Assembly (NCBI GenBank): GCA_026390115.1
Contig: JAPLGO010000023.1
Coordinates: forward strand, 235,100-299,099
Source: Campylobacterales bacterium
Lineage (GTDB): Bacteria; Campylobacterota; Campylobacteria; Campylobacterales; Sulfurimonadaceae
Direction of reading: 5' to 3'
DNA length: 64,000 nt
The position numbers and the translations under genes were made by a program. Below the pieces are notes generated by a model that was given only the letters and a program-made list of their open reading frames with translations, searched no databases and was not told the DNA's origin. This document shows, in pieces, positions 57,113 to 64,000 of this stretch (positions are counted from its first letter, which is position 1; each line of letters begins with the position of its first letter).

Positions 57113-57572
57113 ATTTCTTTTTTATCTCTCGGAGCAACTATCAAGCACTGATTAAATACTCGACGAGGGTCTAGCGTGATTTAAGTCCTTTGAACTTTAC
57201 TTGAAAGAGGGTGTTTAGATAAGGATTGAAGTTTGATAGAAGTTTAAATGTTACTGCCTAAAAAAGAAATCTTAAGTAGCGGTGTCGTTGTTGACCTCTG
57301 CACGAGAGCAAGTGACATGACCAACAAAAGCAACGGAATTAATGATTGTGTTCCGGAGAGGATTAAAAGTAAGAATAAACCGTAATATAGGGATTTTACG
57401 AAATTAAAAAAAGTAATAGCAATACATCAGGGGTAATCAGCCCCTGAAGCTCAATATAGTGGAATTGGAAACCAAAACCATAATATGAGAAATATTACTA
57501 TTACACGAGAAAGCATGTAAAACTCCTTTTTAAGAACACTCCCACCCGCTCACAGCCACCAAAAAAATTGGC
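57113..57572. other. Phage non-coding region, candidate origin and packaging signal
   Basis: 460 bases without a supported gene but with strong secondary structure: nested hairpins TTGTTG/CAACAA (57288-57327) enclosing CTCT/AGAG, the hairpin TCAGGGG-N7-CCCCTGA (57427-57447), and the left arm of a long-range inverted repeat (57506-57521 with 57647-57661). It is GC-richer and more structured than its surroundings. In filamentous phages the only large intergenic region holds the replication origin and packaging signal, which fits here. Confidence 0.5.
57427..57447. repeat. GC-rich hairpin, packaging-signal candidate
   Basis: Perfect 7-bp stem TCAGGGG / CCCCTGA with a 7-base loop TAATCAG in AT-rich surroundings. 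Confidence 0.5.
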
Positions 57573-57661
57573 AAAAAAAAAGGCTAAGACCCGAAAGTCC
57601 TAACCTTATTCTGTATCCTCATTCCGTGATTAAGGGAATTTCAAAGTTTACATGCTTCTCG
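57506..57661. repeat. Long-range inverted repeat in the phage intergenic region
   Basis: CGAGAAAGCATGTAAA (57506-57521) and TTTACATGCTTCTCG (57647-57661) pair over 15 bases with a single bulged A, 125 bases apart. Between them lies the first leftward terminator. It could form a cruciform or ssDNA hairpin. Confidence 0.5.
57573..57605 (-). terminator. Leftward intrinsic terminator 1
   Basis: Read on the minus strand: GGTTAGGAC-TTTCGG-GTCTTAGCC followed by nine T. A strong intrinsic terminator for leftward transcripts. Confidence 0.8.
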
Positions 57662-57707
57662 ACAAAAGAAGTATATCATAGAAAAAGAAAATGTATAAAA
57701 AATTTAC

Positions 57708-57739
57708 AAAAAAAAGGCTAAGACCCGAAAAACCCAACC
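57708..57739 (-). terminator. Leftward intrinsic terminator 2 (diverged copy)
   Basis: Same GTCTTAGCC-T8 arm as terminator 1 (shared AAGGCTAAGACCCGAAA on the plus strand), with a weaker partner arm GGTTGGG. A duplicated terminator. Confidence 0.6.
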
Positions 57740-57818
57740 TTGATTAAAAGAACTAGATTATAATATAATCCGGCAAAAGAAAGGAAGAGTTTAGAAGAGA
57801 ATAGGGCATTATGAAACT

Positions 57819-57836
57819 GTGACCGTTTCGTGACCG
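57819..57836. promoter_or_regulatory. Integrase arm-type repeat, right
   Basis: GTGACCG-TTTC-GTGACCG, matching the left copy at 46260-46277 at 17 of 18 bases. It ends 68 bases before the attR core. Confidence 0.6.
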
Positions 57837-57904
57837 TAAACGCATATATTCATAGTAAAACTGTCACAAGATTAACGCTAAATGCGTGTTTAGCGATGTT
57901 TGAT

Positions 57905-57931
57905 AAACTCGGCTTATGTTGTGCCTAACTT
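57905..57931 (+). other. attR core: second copy of the rnpB 3'-end repeat
   Basis: Identical to 46184-46210 over 27 bases; the original chromosomal rnpB 3' end. A diverged terminator stem CTCCTATTTATAGGGAG follows at about 57940-57956. Confidence 0.9.
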
Positions 57932-57961
57932 CGTTCTAACTCCTATTTATAGGGAGCATGT

Positions 57962-58020
57962 ATTCTTCAATTGTTCTGCGGTAACCCGTATTATTATCGA
58001 AGAGCAAAAAATAATCCTCA
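57962..58020 (-). pseudogene. Relic of an integrase 3' end beyond attR
   Basis: After the attR repeat the sequence still resembles the integrase 3' end: AATTGTTCTGCGGT is shared exactly, and the minus strand reads RVTAEQLKNT where the intact integrase ends TVTAEQLKSV. Upstream codons are degraded and the GTGACCG repeats are lost. It is too short to be functional. Confidence 0.6.
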
Positions 58021-58151
58021 TATCTTTTGGCTATAATTAGGCAATAATAAAATTTTTATAAAATATCAAATAATATGATTATGAATGTTGATTTGGTATA
58101 TTTTTAAAGTAATGATACTTAATTATTCGAGAATGGAGCTAAGGAAAAAAA

Positions 58152-59183
58152 ATGGAACAAGTAAAACTTACAGAGTATAGTCATGGAGCAGGGTGTGGAT
58201 GTAAAATTTCGCCTATGTTGCTTGATGAAATACTTCAAAGCACAAGACCAAATATAAGTTATCCACAACTACTTGTCGGCAATGAAAATAGAGACGATGC
58301 AGCAGCGTACGATCTTGGCAATGGAACATCTGTTCTCTCCACGACAGATTTTTTTATGCCTATAGTGGATGATCCATTTACCTTTGGGCGAATTGCAGCG
58401 ACCAATGCGCTAAGCGACATCTACGCTATGGGAGGACATCCTCTGATGGCTATCTCAATCTTTGGCTGGCCGATTGACAAACTCTCCGCAGATATTGGAC
58501 GTGCAGTAATCGACGGAGGAAGAGCTGTTTGCGAAGATGCTGGAATTCCCCTGGCAGGTGGACACTCGATAGACTCTCCTGAACCTATTTTTGGGCTTGC
58601 TGTTACAGGAATAGTAGAGAACAAAAACCTTATGCGAAATACAACAGCAGAGAAAGATTGTCTAATTTTTCTTACTAAACCTTTGGGTATAGGCATATTA
58701 TCCACGGCACAAAAGCAGAAGAAGATAGAAGCTGGGCACATCGAACATGCTATCGAAGCGATGACTACACTTAACAAAATAGGTGCAGAGTTTGCACTGC
58801 TTGAGAGTGTTGTATCAATGACAGATGTGACGGGATTTGGGCTTCTAGGCCATCTGAGTGAAATATGTGAAGGAAGTAATATAGGTGCGACGGTCTGGTT
58901 TGACAAAGTTCCTCTTTTGCCAAATGTGGAGAAGTACAGACAGCTGGGGTGTATTCCAGGCGGAGCGCGTAAAAATTTTATGAGCTATGGCAGCAAGATA
59001 AGCGAAATGACACAGCAGCAGCGTGAGATTTTGTGCGACGCCCAGACTTCAGGGGGGCTGCTTGTAATCGTAAAGAAGAGCGGACTAGATATGTTTTTTG
59101 AAGTTGGGCAAAAAGCAGGTCTAAAGCTTGAAGCGATAGGTGAAACATCTGTAAAGGGTCAAAACCTTATAGAGGTCGTCTAG
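58152..59183 (+). CDS. selD: Selenide, water dikinase (selenophosphate synthetase)
   Basis: 343 residues making selenophosphate from selenide and ATP. The catalytic loop [12 protein letters not shown] carries cysteine at the position that is selenocysteine in some SelD proteins, so no recoding is needed. [16 protein letters not shown] and [13 protein letters not shown] are family blocks. mnmH begins on the next base, so the pair serves 2-selenouridine formation in tRNA. Confidence 0.95.
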   Translation: MEQVKLTEYSHGAGCGCKISPMLLDEILQSTRPNISYPQLLVGNENRDDAAAYDLGNGTSVLSTTDFFMPIVDDPFTFGRIAATNALSDIYAMGGHPLMAISIFGWPIDKLSADIGRAVIDGGRAVCEDAGIPLAGGHSIDSPEPIFGLAVTGIVENKNLMRNTTAEKDCLIFLTKPLGIGILSTAQKQKKIEAGHIEHAIEAMTTLNKIGAEFALLESVVSMTDVTGFGLLGHLSEICEGSNIGATVWFDKVPLLPNVEKYRQLGCIPGGARKNFMSYGSKISEMTQQQREILCDAQTSGGLLVIVKKSGLDMFFEVGQKAGLKLEAIGETSVKGQNLIEVV

Positions 59184-60275
59184 ATGCCGAACCTCACATT
59201 AAGCAATGATTTCAGATCAATTGTTTTAAATTCCACTCCACTAATAGATGTTCGTGCTCCGGTAGAATTTGAAAAAGGCTCGTTTCCACACGCCGTAAAT
59301 CTACCGATTATGGATGATAAAGAGAGGCATCTAGTCGGTACATGTTATAAAGAATATGGTAACGATGAAGCCGTAAAACTCGGTCATAAACTTGTCGGAG
59401 GCAAAGTAAAAGAAGATCGTGTCAAAGCTTGGTCTGACTTTATACATGTCAATCCAAATGCTCTGCTTTACTGCTTTAGAGGAGGACAGCGTTCAAAGAT
59501 ATCTCAACAATGGATAAGTGAATCCGAAATAAATATTACGAGACTAAAAGGTGGCTATAAAGCTTTTAGAAACTATCTTTTAAAAGAAACAGATGAATCG
59601 AGCAAATATTTTAAACCTATAATTCTTGGCGGACGTACTGGTTCTGGAAAAACTATTTTACTAAAAAATTTGCCTAATTCTATCGACCTTGAGGGATTGG
59701 CAAATCACAGAGGTTCTTCATTTGGTAGAAAAATCACACCGCAACCTGCACAAATAAATTTTGAAAATAATCTAGCTTACGAACTCATTCAAAAACTTGA
59801 CAAGGGATTCAAACACCTAGTTTTTGAGGATGAAGGAAAACGTATTGGAGGTGTTTATATTCCAAAGACTTTTGCTTGCTATCTTGGAGAAGCTCCGCTT
59901 GTAGTGCTGGAGACGCCAATGCAAGAGAGGATAGAAACAACTTTCAATGAATATGTAATTGAAGCACAGAAGATGTATAAAGATGCAGGGCTCGAGGATA
60001 ATCTATCAGAGTGGAAGGGCGGTATACTAAGCGCAATGGATAGGATAAAGAGAAGACTTGGCAGCCAGCGACATCAATATATCAGCGATATTTTTGAAAA
60101 TGCATTTAGTGAGCAGCTCGGAAGTAGCTCACTTGAGGGGTATAAAGAATGGGTTGAATATCTCTTAGTAGAGTATTATGACCCTATGTATGACTACCAG
60201 ATTCAAAAACGTTCTGAACAGATACAATTTAAAGGTTCAAGAGAAGAAGTACTTCATCATCTGGCACAGTTCTAA
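59184..60275 (+). CDS. mnmH: tRNA 2-selenouridine synthase
   Basis: 363 residues (also called SelU/YbbB): an N-terminal rhodanese domain with the catalytic cysteine in [10 protein letters not shown] (about residue 97) and a P-loop [15 protein letters not shown] near 150. It replaces sulfur by selenium in the wobble 2-thiouridine of tRNAs for Lys, Glu and Gln, using SelD product. Abuts selD. Confidence 0.94.
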   Translation: MPNLTLSNDFRSIVLNSTPLIDVRAPVEFEKGSFPHAVNLPIMDDKERHLVGTCYKEYGNDEAVKLGHKLVGGKVKEDRVKAWSDFIHVNPNALLYCFRGGQRSKISQQWISESEINITRLKGGYKAFRNYLLKETDESSKYFKPIILGGRTGSGKTILLKNLPNSIDLEGLANHRGSSFGRKITPQPAQINFENNLAYELIQKLDKGFKHLVFEDEGKRIGGVYIPKTFACYLGEAPLVVLETPMQERIETTFNEYVIEAQKMYKDAGLEDNLSEWKGGILSAMDRIKRRLGSQRHQYISDIFENAFSEQLGSSSLEGYKEWVEYLLVEYYDPMYDYQIQKRSEQIQFKGSREEVLHHLAQF

Positions 60276-60490
60276 AACTTTTAATAAAAATCAAATGAAA
60301 TCATAGTGAAAAATGGGTAGAGTGGTGTTTTTATATTTTCAATAGAATTTACCTTATGTTAACCAATATAAAACTAATACTATCTATTCAATATATTTGT
60401 AACCTATGTATTATATATTTTGCTATATAGTTTCAGTCGTCAAAATTATAACTGCCCTATTTCATATTAATAAAGAAGCAAGGATAAATA

Positions 60491-60703
60491 ATGCTTAGCA
60501 GAAAAAAGAAGTTGATAGAAGACATACAGAACCTTCTAAATACGTACAGCGGTGTGAATCCAACCTTCATAAATCCAGATTTGTTGGAATTCATGGATGA
60601 TGACACATTAATAAGCATTATTGATTCTCTTTTAGTTCAAAAAGAAGACGCTAAAGAATCTGATGTACAGTGGCTAGAAAAGTTTAAAAAACAAGAAAAT
60701 TAA
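60491..60703 (+). CDS. Small conserved-looking hypothetical protein, 70 aa
   Basis: 70 residues (MLSRKKKLIEDIQNLLNTYS, INPDLLEFMDDDTLISIIDS, ending in WLEKFKKQEN): two predicted helices, acidic centre, no known family. AAGGA six to eight bases before the ATG makes it a real gene. It stands alone before the response regulator. Confidence 0.7.
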   Translation: MLSRKKKLIEDIQNLLNTYSGVNPTFINPDLLEFMDDDTLISIIDSLLVQKEDAKESDVQWLEKFKKQEN

Positions 60704-60828
60704 GTGTGTAAATTTAACTCAATAAAAATACAAAATCAGATGTTTTCTAATGTTATGTTTATTAATGTTACTATTGTTGCCAAAAAATATGTACAATGTC
60801 AGAAGCAATTAAATTTAAGGATAAAAAA

Positions 60829-61374
60829 ATGCAAAATGTAGATTTAGTACAGTTAACAAGTCAAACTAAAAAGTTGACTGCCATGATAGTTGAAGATGAA
60901 AAAGTTACAAATGAGCTGTTGAGTTCAACTTTTAAAAACTTTTTTTCAAAAGTTTACTCTTGTTTTAATGGAGAAGAAGCCTTAGCTACTTACAATAAAA
61001 TTCAACCTGATGTTGTTTTTGTCGATGTTATTATGGCTGGAATGGATGGTATTGATTTATCTCGTAAAATTCGCGAAATTAATCCTACTCAAATTATTAT
61101 AGTTATTTCTGCTAGTAATGATATTGAAAAAATTTCTGAATCTATTGAAGTGGGAGTAAACAGCTTTATTCAAAAACCGATAGATACTAAAAAAATTATT
61201 GAATTACTTATTAGTGTTATTGCTATGGTAACTAAAAAGAAAAAAATTGAAACAAAAACTTTTTCTATATCTCTTCCGTTAGATGTGTATGAAATAGTGA
61301 ATGATAGTGCTAAAGCTGAAAGTATTTCAAAAAATGCAATCATCATTAGAGCTCTTCGTAATTTTTTCGACTAA
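60829..61374 (+). CDS. Response regulator with C-terminal ribbon-helix-helix-like domain
   Basis: 181 residues from the chosen start. Receiver domain: acidic pair EDE, phospho-acceptor D in VVFVDVIMAGMDGI, T/S switch in IVISASND, and K in FIQKPID. The last 45 residues (KTFSISLPLDVYEIVNDSAK ... KNAIIIRALRNFF) look like a ribbon-helix-helix DNA-binding motif rather than the usual output domains. The start at 60829 has AAGGA seven bases upstream; the ATG at 60796 lies inside a TACAAT -10-like box. No kinase gene is adjacent. Confidence 0.85.
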   Translation: MQNVDLVQLTSQTKKLTAMIVEDEKVTNELLSSTFKNFFSKVYSCFNGEEALATYNKIQPDVVFVDVIMAGMDGIDLSRKIREINPTQIIIVISASNDIEKISESIEVGVNSFIQKPIDTKKIIELLISVIAMVTKKKKIETKTFSISLPLDVYEIVNDSAKAESISKNAIIIRALRNFFD

Positions 61375-61484
61375 AAAAAGAGTAAAATTTTCTGAGTTTA
61401 ATAAATTATTAAGAAATAAATCTATATAATTTCGGCTCAGGAAAACAAGAAAAGAAACTTTCTTCTAAATTCAGTACTGAAAGT

Positions 61485-61559
61485 GGCCCCATCGTCTAGC
61501 GGTCAGGATCCATGGTTTTCATCCATGTTACAGGAGTTCAATTCTCCTTGGGGTCACCA
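61485..61559 (+). tRNA. tRNA-Glu (anticodon TTC)
   Basis: 75 bases with encoded CCA. The acceptor GGCCCCA pairs with TGGGGTC, the anticodon loop TTTTCAT gives TTC, D arm TCTAGCGGTCAGGA, T arm with GTTCAATTC. It lies directly before the glutamyl-tRNA synthetase gene. Confidence 0.95.
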
Positions 61560-61644
61560 CTTATTCTTCAAAAATAAAATCAAAAAAAGAACTTTATTAG
61601 CTAAAACTTGTTAGAATTCCGCAAAATAATATTTAGGATTTTTA

Positions 61645-62943
61645 ATGTTAAGATTTGCACCTAGCCCAACTGGTGATATGCATATAGGAAACCTCCGCGT
61701 TGCCCTATTCAACTACATCGTTTCAAAACAAAGAAACGAAGATTTACTTGTTAGAATTGAAGACACGGACAAAGAGAGAAATATAGAAGGTAAAGATCAA
61801 GAGATACTCGATATTTTAAATCTTTTTGAAATAGAGTACTCTCAAGTTATTTATCAAAGCCAAAATTTACGATTCCACTCAGCCATGGCACTGCAACTAT
61901 TGCACGATAAAAAAGCTTTTAGCTGTTTTTGTTCTTCTGAGTGGCTTGAGAAAAAAAGAGAAGAAGCAAAAGAGAATAAAATAGCATATAGATATGATGA
62001 CGCATGTGCTTCTTTACCGGATGAGCTTGTTATTGACAACATGAATCCTTTTACAATTAGAATTAAAAAACCTGAAGAAGCAATAGTTATAACAGACCAT
62101 ATTAAAGGTACTGTAACTTTTGAACCCAACGAGGTTGATAGTTTTATTATCATGAGACAAGACAAAACACCTATGTATAATTTTGCCTGCGCAGTTGATG
62201 ACATGATTGGGGATGTGTCTTTAGTGATTCGCGGAGAAGACCATATGAGCAATACTCCAAAACAAGACTTCATTAGAACATCTCTAGGATACAACAAAAA
62301 AATAGAATATGCGCACCTGCCTATTATTTTGAATGATGATGGCAAAAAAATGAGCAAGAGAGATGATGCTTCAAGTGTTAAATGGTTGCTAGAAGAGGGA
62401 TTTTTGCCTTCAGCTATTGCAAATTATTTAATATTAATTGGAAATAAGCCCCCTAAAGAAATTTTTGATATGAAAGAAGCTATTGAATGGTTTTCACTTG
62501 ATAATATTTCGAAATCCCCTGCTCGCTTTGATATGGATAAATTAAAATTTATAAATCGTGAACATCTGAAAAGGTTAGATGTTAAAGAGCTTTCGAGGTA
62601 TGTTGGTTTTGCAGACAGTGAAATTGGTGAATTAGCAAGAGTTTATTTAGAAGAAGCAGGAACAACAAAAGAATTGAAAGCAAAAATTAACACTATTTTT
62701 GCACCAAAAGTAATTCCTGATGAGTTTAGAGAAGAAGCGAAAATTATGAGTGAAACCATTAAAAATGCACCCTACTTTGATGAATATGAAGATTTTAAAA
62801 ATTATATTATGAATGAATCGGGTCTCAAGGGCAAATATTTTTTTAAACCGCTTCGTCTTTTGTTGACGGGGGCTGAACATGGTCCAGATGTTGCTGAAGT
62901 ATATAAATATTTAAAAAATTACATAGGTGAGATTGTAAAGTGA
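61645..62943 (+). CDS. gltX: Glutamyl-tRNA synthetase
   Basis: 432 residues: class I synthetase with [13 protein letters not shown] (HIGH-type motif) at the N-terminus and [11 protein letters not shown] (KMSKS-type) near 233, short for the family, as in Campylobacterota, many of which have two GltX paralogues with different tRNA preference. Which one this is cannot be decided here. It follows tRNA-Glu and overlaps yggT by GTGA. Confidence 0.94.
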   Translation: MLRFAPSPTGDMHIGNLRVALFNYIVSKQRNEDLLVRIEDTDKERNIEGKDQEILDILNLFEIEYSQVIYQSQNLRFHSAMALQLLHDKKAFSCFCSSEWLEKKREEAKENKIAYRYDDACASLPDELVIDNMNPFTIRIKKPEEAIVITDHIKGTVTFEPNEVDSFIIMRQDKTPMYNFACAVDDMIGDVSLVIRGEDHMSNTPKQDFIRTSLGYNKKIEYAHLPIILNDDGKKMSKRDDASSVKWLLEEGFLPSAIANYLILIGNKPPKEIFDMKEAIEWFSLDNISKSPARFDMDKLKFINREHLKRLDVKELSRYVGFADSEIGELARVYLEEAGTTKELKAKINTIFAPKVIPDEFREEAKIMSETIKNAPYFDEYEDFKNYIMNESGLKGKYFFKPLRLLLTGAEHGPDVAEVYKYLKNYIGEIVK

Positions 62944-63227
62944 GTGTAATGATAAATATTATTCAAGGTTTAGGTGGCATTTTTCTGACTTTAGTAAATG
63001 TCTATATTTGGGTTATTATCATCAGCTCACTGCTGAGCTTTGTAAATCCTGATCCATACAACCCTATTGTACAATTTTTATATAGAGTAACGCAGCCAGC
63101 TTACTCGTTAGTGAGAAAATATGTAAAAACGAACATTAATGGCATCGATTTGGCACCACTCGTTATCGTTATATCTCTTGAAGTTTTAATAGTTCTGTTT
63201 AATGCACTTCTGCACTCTTTAAATTAG
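62940..63227 (+). CDS. YggT family integral membrane protein
   Basis: 95 residues with two hydrophobic helices. The pattern [23 protein letters not shown] is the YggT signature. A GTG start overlaps the gltX stop (GTGA); an ATG three codons later is possible. Family linked to membrane or division functions without a proven activity. Confidence 0.85.
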   Translation: MSVMINIIQGLGGIFLTLVNVYIWVIIISSLLSFVNPDPYNPIVQFLYRVTQPAYSLVRKYVKTNINGIDLAPLVIVISLEVLIVLFNALLHSLN

Positions 63228-63232
63228 TAAAT

Positions 63233-64000
63233 ATGTTCAAAATCACTGTTATTTTATCACTAATCTTAGCATGTGCGCATGCTGAAATAACACTGCATGA
63301 TATAAATTCCAAACCCTCTGGCAGAATGAAAAATTTTATGATATGGCAGTTTCTAAAACAAGAGATTACGCCAAAAGAGGCTGATGCAGCGTATGCTCAA
63401 GTTGCTGGAAAAAATAATTATCTTTTAAACACTTATCTTAAAAAATCGATTACGCCGGAGATAAAGAGAACTATAGATTGTCAGAATAATAAAGATTTAC
63501 TAAGTATAAAAGAGAAAGATTGTTTAGAACTTGCTCTGAGCCCTTATAAAACACTTGCTATGACAAATAAGCAGAGAGAAGAATTATCAAAAAGATTAGA
63601 TTCAGATTCTTTTAAAAAGTTATTGAAAATACAGAGTGAGCCCTATTCCATTGAGGCATATAAATCGTATGACTCAAATACAATCCTGACTATGTTTGTT
63701 AGTACAACCCAAAACCATCGAAGAATGCATCTCAATTTAGATTTAGATTCAAAATTTTTAAGCTTCTTATCTACTCCTGAAACATCGCAGCAGAAGCTTG
63801 CTTCATTTATAAAAATTATTATAAATGACGATAAACTTGACAAGCTTCAAAAGTCACTATTGAGGCTAAATGGGGAACATATGGATGGTGTGAATAATTT
63901 TACACTTGGATTACATCATCTCAAACTCTCCAGAACAAGAGAGGCTATAGAACATTTTGAGTTATCAAAGCTAAAATCAAATGACCAAGCAGACAAAGAT
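63233..64000 (+). CDS. slt: Soluble lytic murein transglycosylase, N-terminal part (runs off window)
   Basis: 256 residues are visible and the frame is open to the last base. A signal peptide (MFKITVILSLILACAHA) precedes an all-helical region (SGRMKNFMIWQFLKQEITPK, AVAGKNNYLL-type repeats, HHLKLSRTREAIEHFELSKL), as in the superhelical domain of Slt-type transglycosylases. The catalytic domain would lie beyond the window, so the name rests on architecture and on the gltX-yggT-slt order known in relatives. Confidence 0.65.
   Translation, partial: MFKITVILSLILACAHAEITLHDINSKPSGRMKNFMIWQFLKQEITPKEADAAYAQVAGKNNYLLNTYLKKSITPEIKRTIDCQNNKDLLSIKEKDCLELALSPYKTLAMTNKQREELSKRLDSDSFKKLLKIQSEPYSIEAYKSYDSNTILTMFVSTTQNHRRMHLNLDLDSKFLSFLSTPETSQQKLASFIKIIINDDKLDKLQKSLLRLNGEHMDGVNNFTLGLHHLKLSRTREAIEHFELSKLKSNDQADKD

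Larger units (their letters stand above)
46184..57931. mobile_element. Integrated filamentous phage (inovirus) in the 3' end of rnpB
   Basis: An approximately 11.7 kb element between 27-bp perfect direct repeats (46184-46210 and 57905-57931), the left one being the 3' end of rnpB. It contains an integrase, excisionase-like gene, HUH replication initiator, Zot/pI ATPase, secretin, pIII-like and pVIII-like proteins, a repressor with operators and a non-coding origin-like region, which is the full gene set of an inovirus. No gene appears broken, so it may be active. Confidence 0.9.

Noticed and set aside
46184..57931. XerCD/dif-type inovirus integration
   Set aside because: The element carries its own tyrosine integrase and uses rnpB; no dif-like 28-mer is visible at the junctions.
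58152..59183. SelD as a selenoprotein with in-frame TGA
   Set aside because: The catalytic position is a cysteine codon; the frame has no internal TGA.
1..64000. CRISPR array
   Set aside because: No regularly spaced direct repeats of 24-40 bases were seen; the short repeats found are operators, arm sites and terminators.

Overview
The window is chromosomal DNA of a Campylobacterota bacterium, most like Sulfurimonas and relatives. The evidence is AT-rich coding, the oorDABC 2-oxoglutarate:acceptor oxidoreductase cluster linked to sucCD, fumC, mdh and a monomeric NADP-isocitrate dehydrogenase, an rpoN/lptB/tsaE/trpD operon, multihaem cytochromes, and a gltX/yggT/slt block. Species assignment is inference. 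Layout: 1-2.9 kb glutamate synthase (gltB 3' part, gltD); 2.9-4.3 kb a glycine-zipper lipoprotein and manganese pyrophosphatase; 4.5-7.7 kb a haem-peroxidase-like protein and a membrane pentahaem cytochrome; 7.7-17.6 kb housekeeping genes including rpoN; 17.6-18.4 kb insertion-sequence relics and tRNA-Leu; 18.5-23.4 kb flgL with a sigma-54 promoter, ftsK and a small gene; 23.5-34.8 kb acnB, lolA, secA (interrupted by an in-frame stop), a LolC/E permease, an AsmA-like giant and mltG; 35-45 kb the TCA-cycle cluster, which in such bacteria can run reductively; 45.1-46.2 kb a TetR regulator, an array of four phased operator sites and the RNase P RNA gene rnpB. From 46.18 to 57.93 kb lies the most unusual part: a complete-looking, about 11.7 kb integrated filamentous phage (inovirus). 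It sits in the 3' end of rnpB and is bounded by a 27-bp perfect direct repeat. On the minus strand it carries, in transcription order, a 66-aa early protein, a ssDNA-binding-like protein, small proteins, a pVIII-like coat protein, minor coat proteins, a pIII-like adsorption protein, a pVI-like protein, a Zot/pI ATPase, a pIV secretin, a HUH replication initiator, two DNA-binding proteins and a tyrosine integrase. On the plus strand it carries a short repressor and a membrane-anchored Mrr-like nuclease, followed by a structured non-coding region that probably holds the origin and packaging signal. Paired integrase arm-type repeats flank the two junctions. Beyond the right junction lies a degenerate copy of the integrase 3' end, the trace of an earlier related insertion. 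After the phage, 58.1-64 kb holds selD and mnmH (selenium modification of tRNA), a small protein, a response regulator, tRNA-Glu, gltX, yggT and the start of a lytic transglycosylase that runs off the window.
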